Of a DNA stretch of 64,000 bases, positions 18,256 through 27,703 are shown one piece after another; the stretch's first letter is position 1; each line of letters begins with the position of its first letter. The notes below the pieces were generated by a model that worked only from the letters and a program-made list of their open reading frames with translations, was not told the origin of the DNA and searched no databases. The position numbers and the translations under genes were made by a program. Source of the stretch: Falsiphaeobacter marinintestinus (lineage in GTDB: Bacteria > Pseudomonadota > Alphaproteobacteria > Rhodobacterales > Rhodobacteraceae); contig NZ_VOGO01000003.1 of NCBI RefSeq assembly GCF_007923355.1, positions 486,753-550,752 of the forward strand. Reading direction: 5' to 3'.

Positions 18256-19790
18256 TTGTCACTTCCCTGAGCATGAAATAGCGACCGGAACCGGCTCTGG
18301 ACATCTGGGCTGTCGAAATCGGCAAAGCTGGTCACGACGCGGGCACGCTCATTCAACTGCCGCTGGTGCAGCACTGCGATCAACGCGCCGATGCTGCTGG
18401 CAATCGCCATATCCTGCTTACGGCCCTTGGTGGCGTGATTGTCGAGAAAGGCCTGCAAAGACTCTTGCTGTACCGAGTAGTCGTTGAACAGGCCAAGATT
18501 ATCCTGCAATTTCTTAAGCGGTTTGATTACGGCCTTAACGCCCTTGCCGGGAAACAAAGGTGCAAAGAATTCCATAAGATAGCGCAGCTTCTTGCAGTGG
18601 ATGCGCAGCTCGTGCACCTCTTCGTCATCCGTCTGATCATCAATGGCCGACGCGATCTTGCAAACCTTACGGTAGCGTTTCCAGATCAAACCGCAGGCAT
18701 AGTCGTGCGCATGCCGATCCGCATTGGCACCGCGCGACAGGTTTTCAGGGTTCGAAAACAAATCCCCAAGCCCATTCATCGTGTCAGCATAAGTCTTGCT
18801 GCGAAATTGCGAGGTGATGTTGGCCAACGCATCGCGCCGTTCCTGCGCGAACATATCAAACATAACTTCTAGCCCGCCGTGCAAGGCCTCGGGCACCAAA
18901 TCGAAATAGGTCTCACGGTCCAGAAGATAAACGTCGAGATCCCTAAGTCGTCCGGTGGGCGCCATGAGATCTGAAAAGGTGGTTTTCAGGTCCACCGTCT
19001 GTTGGGGGCCATAAACTTCTTTGAACAGGCTGATCACCGACCGGATCTTGCGCAGTGCAACCCGGTAATCGTGCAGAAACTCGGTATCAAAATCGCCGAT
19101 CACCCCCGCTTCGTTGCGTCTGGCGACATTCAGATAGGCCGCTATGATATCATTTGCTGCCTGAAACGCCGTTTCATCGCCGGTCATGGCGATGTCGGGT
19201 TTGGCGACATAGCGTTCATACTTGGGAAAAAGCCGCTCATAAACGGGATCGGTCGACAGGTCAGACTGACCGCCAAGCTTTTCAAGATGCGTCGAGAATG
19301 CTGCGAACGCCTTGTCGTATCCGCGCAAGCCACGCAGAGTGATGAACGATACCGGCTTGCCCTTGCCTTTCGAGGTCAAGGACAGAACCTCAGCCCGGGC
19401 TTGTGTCTTCTGCTCATCATCGACAAGCGTCACATGCATTTGCTGGACCGTGCCGGTCCCGACCCTGATCAGACACCGCAAAGGCGAAATGGTTCCGGAC
19501 AACGCCGATCTTACAGGCCCGTCCATCAGATCAGGGACGAAATCACCCTTGCGTGTGGCCGGTTGTGACAGCGTGGCCTCTGGCGACAGCAAGACCAGTG
19601 CCCCGTCGGTTTCAATCAGCAATTTCCCAGATGCCCGGATCGATTGATCGTGACAATCGAGCAGGGTGAATTCTGTCGCTTCTTCGGCGTCACGCTCACA
19701 GGTCAGCGTCAACTTGCCCAGCGAACCGGTGAACGCATCGGGCCTGGCCGATTTTGAAAGAACGTACATTTTGCTCTCAGGTTGGGTCAT
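18252..19790 (-). CDS. CHAD domain-containing protein with divergent N-terminal domain
   Basis: 512 aa. The C-terminal half (about residues 210-500) is a helical CHAD domain with the conserved histidine/basic pattern FLHDYRVALRKIRSVISLFK, GRLRDLDVYLL and VHELRIHCKKLRYLMEFF. CHAD proteins bind inorganic polyphosphate and localise to its granules. The first 200 residues are beta-rich and may be a degenerate CYTH domain: they lack the EXEXK motif, while a separate CYTH protein is encoded two genes downstream. First gene of the CHAD-ParA-CYTH operon. Confidence 0.9.
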   Translation of the reverse strand: MTQPESKMYVLSKSARPDAFTGSLGKLTLTCERDAEEATEFTLLDCHDQSIRASGKLLIETDGALVLLSPEATLSQPATRKGDFVPDLMDGPVRSALSGTISPLRCLIRVGTGTVQQMHVTLVDDEQKTQARAEVLSLTSKGKGKPVSFITLRGLRGYDKAFAAFSTHLEKLGGQSDLSTDPVYERLFPKYERYVAKPDIAMTGDETAFQAANDIIAAYLNVARRNEAGVIGDFDTEFLHDYRVALRKIRSVISLFKEVYGPQQTVDLKTTFSDLMAPTGRLRDLDVYLLDRETYFDLVPEALHGGLEVMFDMFAQERRDALANITSQFRSKTYADTMNGLGDLFSNPENLSRGANADRHAHDYACGLIWKRYRKVCKIASAIDDQTDDEEVHELRIHCKKLRYLMEFFAPLFPGKGVKAVIKPLKKLQDNLGLFNDYSVQQESLQAFLDNHATKGRKQDMAIASSIGALIAVLHQRQLNERARVVTSFADFDSPDVQSRFRSLFHAQGSDK

Positions 19791-20092
19791 GTATCCGTTC
19801 TCTTTGCCTCGCTAAGACACTCTTTAAAACGGGTTTTGACGATCCTCCGAACGCTTGTATCAACTTCGATGGCACCTAACGTCCATGCGTACTGCGTTCG
19901 GGACTCCCCCTTCGGGGATGTGATCACGTCCGGATATCTGAAGTTGGCCATGCGTCGCCTCGTAATGGAATGACGTCAGGGTGTCACTTGGACCATATCT
20001 GCGCAAGCCTGATCATGGCGAGATCACACAATGGCACGGCCGTACGCGACGAAGGCATTGATCAACTCTTCCACTCAGAATGCCCCGCAAAA
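19791..20092. other. Intergenic region upstream of CHAD operon
   Basis: 302 bases between the CHAD operon promoter side and the 3' end of galD. I see no coding sequence or terminator with a U-run. Promoter elements for the CHAD operon are expected near 19800-19860. Confidence 0.35.
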
Positions 20093-21151
20093 TCAGCGTG
20101 GAAAAGCCGTGCCGTCCATCAGCTTGCGCGCTGTCCTCAGGATCGCGGCACTGACCACTTGCCCGGCTTCATCCAGCGTCGCCACCACCGTCATTTCCCC
20201 AGTCGGATGCTCAACCGACAGTGTCCGGCTGGGTCCACTTCCGCGGTTGGCCAGATCGAAAGCCGATGACCCTTCCAGCAGACACGCCGTTGCCACGCTG
20301 ACAGCACCCAGAACCCCAATCGTTTTGTGGCATCGGTGCGGGATGAACGTACGCGTCGAAATCGCCCCTCCGGATACAGGGGCGCTGACCATTGTCATCT
20401 TTGGCACCGTTTTATCGGTCACATCACCAAGGTTCATCATTGGTCCGCACGCCAAGCGGATCGATTCCAAACGGGTGCGAAGGTCTGCGTTTGCTTCCAG
20501 GACGTCCGGCGCCTCTGTTCCTTTGATGCCAAGATCGGCAGCCCGCATCACAACGCAGGGCATGCCGTTGTCGATCATGGTAACCTCGACCCCCTCGACC
20601 ACATCCATCACATTGCCTGTCGGTAAAAGCGCCCCACAACTGGATCCTGCAGTATCGCGGAATGCAATCGGAACCGGAGCTGACCCGCCCGGAACGCCGT
20701 CAATGCGGGCCTCCCCCACATAAGAGACATGCTTTCCGGGTGTTTCGACCGTCGCCTGAGCAACCTGGCCCGTGTTCTGCATATAAATCGTCACCGGGGT
20801 TTGCCCGTCGCAAGCTTCAACCAACCCACGTTCAACGGCAAAAGGACCAACCCCCGCCAGAATGTTCCCGCAATTCTGCGCATCTGTCACGATCGGCTGA
20901 TCCACAAAGACCTGCAGAAACAGGTACTCCACATCGACCCCTGCGCGGTCCGACCGGTTGACGACCGCCACTTTCGACGTCAAAGGGTCGGCGCCGCCCA
21001 GGCCGTCTATCTGGCGGATATCGGGCGACCCCATAAGGCTCAGCAACACCTTGTCCCGCTCGACCCGATCCTCAGGCAGATCAGAGGCCAGGAAATACCC
21101 ACCTTTCGACGTCCCGCCCCGCATCCACATGCAGCGTACACCGTCAGCCAT
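20093..21151 (-). CDS. galD: 4-oxalomesaconate tautomerase (PrpF family)
   Basis: 352 aa PrpF/GalD family protein with a diaminopimelate-epimerase-like fold. The N-terminal RCMWMRGGTSKGGYFLASDLP and the segment GLGGADPLTSKVAVV are hallmark; catalytic-site NCGNILAGVGPFAVERGLV is near residue 95. GalD converts the keto and enol forms of 4-oxalomesaconate in gallate degradation. Assignment is supported by galC and galB immediately upstream on the same strand. The intergenic gap to galC is 91 bases and holds two strong palindromes. Confidence 0.9.
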   Translation of the reverse strand: MADGVRCMWMRGGTSKGGYFLASDLPEDRVERDKVLLSLMGSPDIRQIDGLGGADPLTSKVAVVNRSDRAGVDVEYLFLQVFVDQPIVTDAQNCGNILAGVGPFAVERGLVEACDGQTPVTIYMQNTGQVAQATVETPGKHVSYVGEARIDGVPGGSAPVPIAFRDTAGSSCGALLPTGNVMDVVEGVEVTMIDNGMPCVVMRAADLGIKGTEAPDVLEANADLRTRLESIRLACGPMMNLGDVTDKTVPKMTMVSAPVSGGAISTRTFIPHRCHKTIGVLGAVSVATACLLEGSSAFDLANRGSGPSRTLSVEHPTGEMTVVATLDEAGQVVSAAILRTARKLMDGTAFPR

Positions 21152-21173
21152 CGCCTGCCCTTTCTTCTCTTTG

Positions 21174-21238
21174 GAAATACTCCGGGGGGTGCGGGGGGCT
21201 GGCCCCCCGCCTTGATCGGATCGCCCCCGCGATCCGAT
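21174..21238. repeat. GC-rich intergenic palindromes (REP-like) between galC and galD
   Basis: Two stems: GCGGGGGGC/GCCCCCCGC (21191-21210) and ATCGGATCGC/GCGATCCGAT (21214-21238). The first, with the preceding ACTCCGGGGGG, looks like a dispersed intergenic palindrome that I recall from roseobacter genomes. It may uncouple galD expression from galBC or stabilise the upstream mRNA. Confidence 0.6.
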
Positions 21239-21242
21239 CCCT

Positions 21243-21941
21243 TCACACGTATTTCAATCCCTTCTCGGCAAGTCGATCCCGCATGTCATAAATGTCGAGG
21301 CCCAGTTCTCCCGCCTCGAACCGCGCACGCTTATCTGCTTCGTTCGCTTCACGGGCTCGCGCCTTTTCCAGAACGTCGGCGGCGTCTTCGCGACGCACCA
21401 CACAGACTCCGTCATCATCTGCCACAACCACGTCGCCAGGGTTAATCAAAGCCTCCGCGCACACCACAGGCACATTGACCGACCCAAGTGTTTCTTTGAT
21501 TGTCCCCTGCGCATGAACCGCTTTCGACCAGACTGGGAAACCCATTTCTGTCAGATCACGCACATCCCGCACACCGCCATCAATAATCAGCCCCCGGCAC
21601 CCGCGCGTCATCGCCGATGTCGCCAGCAAATCACCGAAATAGCCGGCATTGGAAGGCGTAAAAGTGCCTAACACCATGATGTCACCCGCCTGCAACTGCT
21701 CGATAGCCACATGGATCATCCAGTTATCGCAGGGGGGCGAAAGGATCGTGACCGCAGACCCGGCGACCCGCGCCCCCGAGTAGATCGGCGTCATGTAATC
21801 CGCCAAAAGCCCGCGACGCCCCTGCGCTTCGTGTACCGTGGCCACACCGCACTCTGCGAGACCGTCAATCACGGTCTGATCGGCGCGCTCGATGTTTTGC
21901 ACGACGACACCTGTTGTGCCTGCCTGATAGCGCATGGTCAT
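21243..21941 (-). CDS. galC: 4-carboxy-4-hydroxy-2-oxoadipate aldolase/oxaloacetate decarboxylase
   Basis: 232 aa RraA-like fold aldolase (LigK/GalC/ProA). It cleaves 4-carboxy-4-hydroxy-2-oxoadipate to pyruvate and oxaloacetate. The active-site region [30 protein letters not shown] near residues 115-145 contains the metal/substrate Arg-Asp pair, and [13 protein letters not shown] is the second conserved strand. Start at 21941 overlaps the galB stop as ATGA, and this coupling decides the start over a longer reading. Confidence 0.92.
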   Translation of the reverse strand: MTMRYQAGTTGVVVQNIERADQTVIDGLAECGVATVHEAQGRRGLLADYMTPIYSGARVAGSAVTILSPPCDNWMIHVAIEQLQAGDIMVLGTFTPSNAGYFGDLLATSAMTRGCRGLIIDGGVRDVRDLTEMGFPVWSKAVHAQGTIKETLGSVNVPVVCAEALINPGDVVVADDDGVCVVRREDAADVLEKARAREANEADKRARFEAGELGLDIYDMRDRLAEKGLKYV

Positions 21942-22675
21942 GCCAACTCGTCCACGGTCTGCGGAAACACCGACTGGAAGCCTTCGGCATACCGGCAATT
22001 GCGCCCACCGGACTGACCGCCCGAATTGCGGCGGAAATGATTGCCGCGGTTCTCGGCCACGTTTTCATAAAAGTGCCACAGATGCTCCTGCCCCTGCATG
22101 CACTGGATGGCTGCCCATTTCTTGTCCCAAACATCCGTGATGTCCAAAAACACGTCAGGTTTCCACTCCATCTGCTCGGTCTGGTGGGGTTCAAAAAGGT
22201 ACAGCTGCGGCGCCCCAAGAACCTTTTGCCCCGGATTATGACCCCAAGCTTGCGCAATCATCCGGCATTCCAATGCAAATTGCGTCGTGTTCATGTGATC
22301 CGTGTTATAAGGATCCCATTTCGAATGGCTCATCATGAATTTGGGCTGAACTTCGCGGATCACATCGACCATCCGCTCTTTGGTCTCCTGACCCAAATCC
22401 AGCGGGTAATCCCCGACATCGAAGAACCGAATATCCTTCACGCCCAAGGCAGAGGCCGCATTTTCAGCCTCTTCCCGGCGCGAGGCTTTGACCCGTTCCA
22501 TTGTCATGCCGTCCTGCTTCCAAAGCTTCGCGCTTTCGCCGCGTTCGCCGTATGACAGGCACACCACTGTGACGTCGTATCCCTTGGCCTGATGCAGCGC
22601 GATGGCCCCGCCGGCCCGCCACACGAAATCTGCAGAGTGGGCACTGATAACAAGGGCGGTCTTCGTGTCTGACAT
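21938..22675 (-). CDS. galB: 4-oxalomesaconate hydratase, PIG-L (LmbE-like) family
   Basis: 245 aa zinc hydratase. The PIG-L metal motif is [14 protein letters not shown] (the usual H-x-D-D is here H-S-A-D, as in GalB), with [16 protein letters not shown] as the second metal segment. GalB hydrates 4-oxalomesaconate to 4-carboxy-4-hydroxy-2-oxoadipate. It starts the galBCD operon with translational coupling to galC. No ring-cleaving dioxygenase or LigC/LigI gene is in the window, so the upper pathway must be elsewhere. Confidence 0.92.
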   Translation of the reverse strand: MSDTKTALVISAHSADFVWRAGGAIALHQAKGYDVTVVCLSYGERGESAKLWKQDGMTMERVKASRREEAENAASALGVKDIRFFDVGDYPLDLGQETKERMVDVIREVQPKFMMSHSKWDPYNTDHMNTTQFALECRMIAQAWGHNPGQKVLGAPQLYLFEPHQTEQMEWKPDVFLDITDVWDKKWAAIQCMQGQEHLWHFYENVAENRGNHFRRNSGGQSGGRNCRYAEGFQSVFPQTVDELA

Positions 22676-22916
22676 GGGAGAGTCTCCGGATGTGTTCCTT
22701 CTGAGGCCACCCTTAACCAGAGTACTCCTGCAACACCATTTCGATTGCGATGTAGCGAGATAAGAAATCGCTATAGCAGGCGCGGATTGTCGAAAGGTTC
22801 GGACGTCAATATGTCCGTATTCCTTATTGTTTTTGAATACCTTTTCGCCAAAATCGTTACCCCACTACACGCTTTCTGCACTGCAGAGCGACGGCCTGTT
22901 GCGGTTGATTGGAGTT

Positions 22917-24041
22917 CTAGGCGGCTGTCGGACGGCGCAGCAACAAACTGACCGGGCGGCCCGCGATGTTCAGAAACACCGTGGCCAAAAGGATCCCAAT
23001 TGCGGTTGGTGCATAAAGGATGGGCCAAAGCTCGGCGCGGTCGACAACGATCTGAGACAACACACCGCGCATTCCCTCGAGCATGATCAGCAACAGGAAT
23101 GCCCCAAGCAGTTGCGGCCACAAGCCAAACCGCGAAAACCCGCCCAGCATGAGGGTTGCAAACCCGATCAGCGACACAGCCACGCAAATGGTGCTCCAGG
23201 TGAAACGCTCGTGCAGTTCATCCATCATCTGGCCTTCGGTATAGCCTTCGACCTCACGCACCATATCCCTATGCCAAAGCAGTTCGGGCGTTGAGATCGC
23301 CCTGATGTTTCGGGATTTGGCGCTTTCCTTGTTCAGTAGCGACGTGATGTCATAGGAAAAATCCGAAAACTGGGTGGTTGAAAGCGTGTTGCCCGCAACA
23401 TCCAGGCGCACTGCCAACCCGTCCACCATGATCAGGCTAGCTTTCGTTTCATCGCGCACAAGAAACGCGCGCGACCCGGTATAGGTCATAGTCCGCGCAG
23501 GATCACGGCGATCTGACAGGAAGACATCATTCAAGGCCCCGTCGCGGTCGATCTTTCGAATGTACAGCGTCACGCCATCCGCAGGATGCAGGAAATTGCC
23601 CTCTTCCAATAGCCGGGCTGTAACGTCCCGCGACACCTCGGCCTCTCTGATTTCCAGTTGCTGGATCGAGGCCGGGCGCAAGACATTGGTCAGGATCGCC
23701 ATCATCAATCCGGTCAATATCCCGAACACGATCACCCCCCGGGCCAGACGCCACGGGCTGGAGCCAGTTGCCAGCATCGCCGTCAGCTCGCTTTCGCGGT
23801 TCAATCGGTTGGTGACATAAAGTGTTGCCGTAAAGACCGCGATCGGCATGACCGTTCGGATCAACGTCGGAAGAGAAAGCGCTGTAAACTCAAGGAAAAC
23901 CATCGCCGACTGGCCGTCCGCAATAAGTTTGTCCAGCAGACTGACCGAGCGCGTAATCCAGAAGACGCCGACCAGGATCAGCGAGAAAAAGGCAAAGAGC
24001 AGCATCAACTGCCACAGAAAATACCGATCAAAACGTGCCAC
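22917..24041 (-). CDS. lptF: LPS export ABC transporter permease LptF
   Basis: 374 aa YjgP/YjgQ permease. It works with LptG and LptB to extract lipopolysaccharide from the inner membrane. Start is taken as GTG at 24041 (VARFDRYFLWQL), which matches the family N-terminus and follows GGGAAAGCC. Hydrophobic helices lie near residues 13-35, 55-75 and 100-120 at the N-terminus and three near the C-terminus, with a periplasmic beta-jellyroll between. RLNRESELTAMLATGSSPWRLARGV is the coupling-helix segment. lptG normally follows directly but is absent here. Confidence 0.85.
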   Translation of the reverse strand: MARFDRYFLWQLMLLFAFFSLILVGVFWITRSVSLLDKLIADGQSAMVFLEFTALSLPTLIRTVMPIAVFTATLYVTNRLNRESELTAMLATGSSPWRLARGVIVFGILTGLMMAILTNVLRPASIQQLEIREAEVSRDVTARLLEEGNFLHPADGVTLYIRKIDRDGALNDVFLSDRRDPARTMTYTGSRAFLVRDETKASLIMVDGLAVRLDVAGNTLSTTQFSDFSYDITSLLNKESAKSRNIRAISTPELLWHRDMVREVEGYTEGQMMDELHERFTWSTICVAVSLIGFATLMLGGFSRFGLWPQLLGAFLLLIMLEGMRGVLSQIVVDRAELWPILYAPTAIGILLATVFLNIAGRPVSLLLRRPTAA

Positions 24042-24137
24042 GGCTTTCCCAATCCCCGAACAAGCTGCCCCGTGATAGGCCATCGCCGGGGGGAGGAGCA
24101 AGTTGATCTGCTTGCACCCCCACGGCAATGGTATGCG

Positions 24138-25442
24138 TCAGTCGGCCGGTTCCTGGTTTTCTTCAGGGTTTTCCGTCGACTCGGGTGACGGGTCGACATC
24201 GGCGGGCACAGGTTCTGTCGTTGCTGAGGCTGGTGCCGGATCCGCCGGCGCGGCTTCAGTATCAGCGGCGGTGGTTGACGGGGGCGTTTGGGTTGCTTTC
24301 ATCGCTTCAGGCACGTCATATCCCAGTGCCTCTGCCGTCGCGACATCAACATAGCCGACGGGCTCTATACCCAGATCGTACTGGAACCACATCAACGCTG
24401 TTTCGGTTCCGGTCCCGAACACGCCGTCCACGCCTCCGACATCGTATCCGGTTGCGACCAGTCTGTTTTGCAGGTCGCGCACAAGATCGCCGCGGGTCAT
24501 CGGATCGGTCAGGGCCATCCCGAAGACGCTTTGTGGTTCAGCGCTGACTTCTCCGGGCGCATCCGAGACGATCTCATAGACTTTCTCGTTCTCGTAAAAC
24601 GTCGACCGATACAGCACTCCATTGCATTCATACAGTGTTTCACCACCGTCGCGGACTTCCTGACATTCCTGATCTTCAGGCAACGACGTCGCAAAAGCGA
24701 TGGTCGAACCGACGATGGCCGCGGTAAAGAACCAGCCCCAGGAATTGTTATAGTAGTAGTTCCCATAGTGGTGATGGGGCGGGCGATAGTAAGGCGGCGG
24801 TGGTCCCGGCGGCGGTCGCCAGCCCGGCGGTCGGTGACCCGGCGGATGATACCCCGGCGGATGGCCAACTGAGGGTGGTGGCTTTCCGGGCGGGCGTGAA
24901 CCCGGCGGGCGATTCCCCTGCCCCGGTGGTTTTACTCCGGGTGGGCGATTGACTGGCGGATTGATACTGGGTGGACGCGTGCCGGGTTTGCTGCCCGGTG
25001 GGCGCGCCCCGGGCGGCCGTTCGCCTTCGGGTCGGTTGGCAATCGGTGGGATCGCAACGCCCCCCCCTGGCTTAGTCGAAGGTGGACGGGCAACAGGTAG
25101 TGAAGGTTTTTGAACCGGTTTGGAGGTCGGCGGTCTATTCACCGGCAAGCTGGGCTTACCGGTCGAGGGTTTTCCGACAGACGGCCTGGATGGTGCCGGA
25201 AGGGTTGATGGTCGGCCCGCCGACGGCATCTTGATAGATCCGCCTCCCGATGGCCGTGTGCGCGCCCCGGATGGCCGCCCTTTGGGCGCCCCCGAAAACC
25301 CGCCTGCCCGCCCGCCAAGCCGGTTGGCAAAGGCGGCCCCGTCCATCGGGTCCAACCGGACCAGCCCCAAAGGCGACGTCGTAAGGCCAAGTGCCACGAT
25401 CACCGACCCAAGGGTCAGCCGTGTTCTGATCCGCAAAGTCAT
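24138..25442 (-). CDS. Proline-rich secreted protein with C-terminal peptidoglycan-binding domain
   Basis: 434 aa. A signal/anchor segment at the N-terminus is followed by a long Pro/Gly/Lys-rich repeat region (residues about 45-225, many RPPG units), a histidine/tyrosine cluster (YYRPPHHHYGNYYYNN), one membrane-like segment, then a PG_binding_1 domain (DLVRDLQNRLVATGYDVGGVDGVFGTGTETALMWFQ, near residues 325-360) and an acidic Ala/Pro tail. It overlaps the DUF2092 gene by four bases. It probably spans or binds the cell wall; function unknown. Confidence 0.8.
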   Translation of the reverse strand: MTLRIRTRLTLGSVIVALGLTTSPLGLVRLDPMDGAAFANRLGGRAGGFSGAPKGRPSGARTRPSGGGSIKMPSAGRPSTLPAPSRPSVGKPSTGKPSLPVNRPPTSKPVQKPSLPVARPPSTKPGGGVAIPPIANRPEGERPPGARPPGSKPGTRPPSINPPVNRPPGVKPPGQGNRPPGSRPPGKPPPSVGHPPGYHPPGHRPPGWRPPPGPPPPYYRPPHHHYGNYYYNNSWGWFFTAAIVGSTIAFATSLPEDQECQEVRDGGETLYECNGVLYRSTFYENEKVYEIVSDAPGEVSAEPQSVFGMALTDPMTRGDLVRDLQNRLVATGYDVGGVDGVFGTGTETALMWFQYDLGIEPVGYVDVATAEALGYDVPEAMKATQTPPSTTAADTEAAPADPAPASATTEPVPADVDPSPESTENPEENQEPAD

Positions 25443-26251
25443 TCTTCACCCCTCCCGATTTTGTATTTCGGGTCGGGTTTTGGCCAAACCATACGCTCGG
25501 TCGTTTCATCCGGGGTGAAGACAAAGCTGTCCTCATTGATCTGAGGATCGAAATCCCAGTTTGAGAAATAGGCACGATATTGTGGCCACCCTTGTTCATA
25601 AGGGTTGGTCCCGACCAGCATCACCAGTTCCGGTGCCTCCGGATCGGTAGAGATCCAAAACTGCCAGTCGCCTTCGTAATCGGACATGGCCAAGTGGTGA
25701 ACCTGCTGCCCGGCGATCCGCGTTGTCCCGAGATAGGCTGCGGCATCGACACTTTCGAGAAGCTCAAATCCCGGATCCGCACTCATCAAGGTCCAGATCG
25801 GCAGACGGAGGTCGTATTCATCTGCAACACGTTCCGTCAACGCTCTGAACTCACCTCGGAATGGTGTCGTCGCATAGGCATTCTCTTCGACATCCACGAC
25901 AGTGAAGCGACTGAAATCATAAAAATATTCACGCGTTTCTTCGCCAAGTTCCGAGAATGCATAAAACCCTTCACCGCGGGCAAGCAGGTTACTGCCGCTG
26001 CGCGAATAGGTCACTTTTTCGCGGCCATCCACAACAACGTCGAACGATACGAACCAATCAACTGAAAGCCGTGGCTGCCCTGAAATATAGTCGATCGCTG
26101 CATTGGCGATTTCCATGGCAAAGGGATCGATGGCTTCGGTTTCATCCGTTTGCGCCGAGGCTTGGACCACCAAACCACCGATAAGGGTGAATGCCAGACC
26201 GGTTCGAATGAGCTGGCGCTGCGTTGATCGGAAAGCCGTGTCATGCATCAT
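25439..26251 (-). CDS. DUF2092 domain periplasmic protein
   Basis: 270 aa with a signal peptide (cleavage after ASAQ near residue 34). The mature domain begins DPFAMEIANAAIDYISGQPRLSV, which fits DUF2092, a lipoprotein-carrier-like (LolA-type) half barrel. It is co-translated with the proline-rich peptidoglycan-binding protein through an ATGA overlap. Two TTGTACGA repeats 22 bases apart lie upstream (about 26294-26325) and could be a regulator site. Molecular function not established. Confidence 0.75.
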   Translation of the reverse strand: MMHDTAFRSTQRQLIRTGLAFTLIGGLVVQASAQTDETEAIDPFAMEIANAAIDYISGQPRLSVDWFVSFDVVVDGREKVTYSRSGSNLLARGEGFYAFSELGEETREYFYDFSRFTVVDVEENAYATTPFRGEFRALTERVADEYDLRLPIWTLMSADPGFELLESVDAAAYLGTTRIAGQQVHHLAMSDYEGDWQFWISTDPEAPELVMLVGTNPYEQGWPQYRAYFSNWDFDPQINEDSFVFTPDETTERMVWPKPDPKYKIGRGEE

Positions 26252-26340
26252 TATGTTCGCTCACAGTGGATCAGTTGCCACCAGTAAGACGCATTTTGTA
26301 CGACTCTGGCAACCGTTTGTACGAAAACCCCAAAAGGTGA

Positions 26341-27663
26341 TCAGCGACCGATGACCAAATCCGCGCGCAAGCCGCCCATCGTATCGCTGTCATCAAGCCG
26401 CAGAACCCCACCATGTGCCCGTGCGATGTCTGACACGATCGCGAGACCCAGACCGACGCCGCTGCCCTGGTTCTGATTGCGTGACGGATCAAGCCTGGAA
26501 AAGGGTTTAAGCGCCTCGCCGCGCAGGTCGCTGGGAATACCCGGCCCGTCATCTTCGACCCGGATACGCAGCGATTTGTCGGTCAAAACCACGGAAACTT
26601 CGGCGCGGGTGCCGTATCTGACGGCGTTTGAAAGCAGGTTTTCCACCGCGCGGCGCATTGCCAACGGCCGTAAAGCTATCAGACCCTCGCCTGACGCTTC
26701 GACCAATTCTACCTGTTTGCCTTCGCGCTGAGCATCTTCGACGATGGTCCGAACCAGTTCTTTCGGGTCAACTTTTTCAGGCTCGCCCGCAGATGCTGCC
26801 CCCCGTGAAAAGTCCAGAAACGCGTCCAGAAGACGTTGCATTTCGTTAACATCGCCCAGCAGTGGCGCGGCGTCTTCTTCATCCAGCATCGCAAGGCCCA
26901 GCTTTAACCGGGTCAGCGGTGTACGCAGATCATGGCTCACCCCCGACAGCATCATCGTGCGCTGTTCGATCTGTCGTTCGATCCGGGCCCGCATATCCAG
27001 AAAGGCGCTGCCTGCAGCCCGAATTTCTATGGCGCCAGATGGCGAATACGGCACATTTCGCCCCCGCCCGAACGCCTGAGCCGCATTTGCCAGCCGGGTG
27101 ACCGGGCGCAGCTGATTTCGCAGATAAAGAAACGCGATGATCGTCATGAGCATGCCAAAGAACACCATCGTTACGATCAATTGATGCGGTGCGGCAACCG
27201 TCACTCTGCTACGCCCGAAACTGACATGGGCCGGCCCCAGATCCGTACCAAAGAACAAATGCACAGAATTGTCGGCAGGAAACTGCACGGCGAGCGTGGC
27301 CGGAAAAGACTCCCGGATCAGATTGCGCACCAGTCCACCAGAAAAGTCGTACCATAAGATCAGGTCGCTGCCTGGAACAGAAACAGGCTCTATAAACTCG
27401 ACATTCATCTGAAGCGCCGGCAGCAAGGGCGCAATGCGTTCCAATACCTCTTCATGACTTGCCGCATCGCCGGCCTGCGCTTCGATCAACCGCAATTCAC
27501 GCACGACGGTCCCCGTCATCTGGGTAATGGTGTCCTCAAGATGGTTTTGAATGAAAGCGACTGACACCACCAGTTGCAGAACCAGAACCGGAATCACCAT
27601 GATCATGGCGGCCCGTCCATACAGGCTGCGCGGCAGATAGTGTTTGAGCCCTTTGAACGACAT
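26341..27663 (-). CDS. EnvZ-like sensor histidine kinase
   Basis: 440 aa. Membrane helices lie near residues 15-37 and 165-185 around a periplasmic domain, followed by HAMP, HisKA with SGVSHDLRTPLTRLKLGLAML (phospho-acceptor His near residue 245) and HATPase_c with ENLLSNAVRYG, EDDGPGIP and GVGLGLAIV. No response-regulator gene is adjacent on either side, so it is an orphan in this window. It may sense envelope state, given that neighbours are envelope genes; that is inference. Confidence 0.93.
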   Translation of the reverse strand: MSFKGLKHYLPRSLYGRAAMIMVIPVLVLQLVVSVAFIQNHLEDTITQMTGTVVRELRLIEAQAGDAASHEEVLERIAPLLPALQMNVEFIEPVSVPGSDLILWYDFSGGLVRNLIRESFPATLAVQFPADNSVHLFFGTDLGPAHVSFGRSRVTVAAPHQLIVTMVFFGMLMTIIAFLYLRNQLRPVTRLANAAQAFGRGRNVPYSPSGAIEIRAAGSAFLDMRARIERQIEQRTMMLSGVSHDLRTPLTRLKLGLAMLDEEDAAPLLGDVNEMQRLLDAFLDFSRGAASAGEPEKVDPKELVRTIVEDAQREGKQVELVEASGEGLIALRPLAMRRAVENLLSNAVRYGTRAEVSVVLTDKSLRIRVEDDGPGIPSDLRGEALKPFSRLDPSRNQNQGSGVGLGLAIVSDIARAHGGVLRLDDSDTMGGLRADLVIGR

Positions 27664-27703
27664 GCGCTAAGCCTAGCGGGCAGCCAGCCTGAGAGGAAGA
27701 GCG

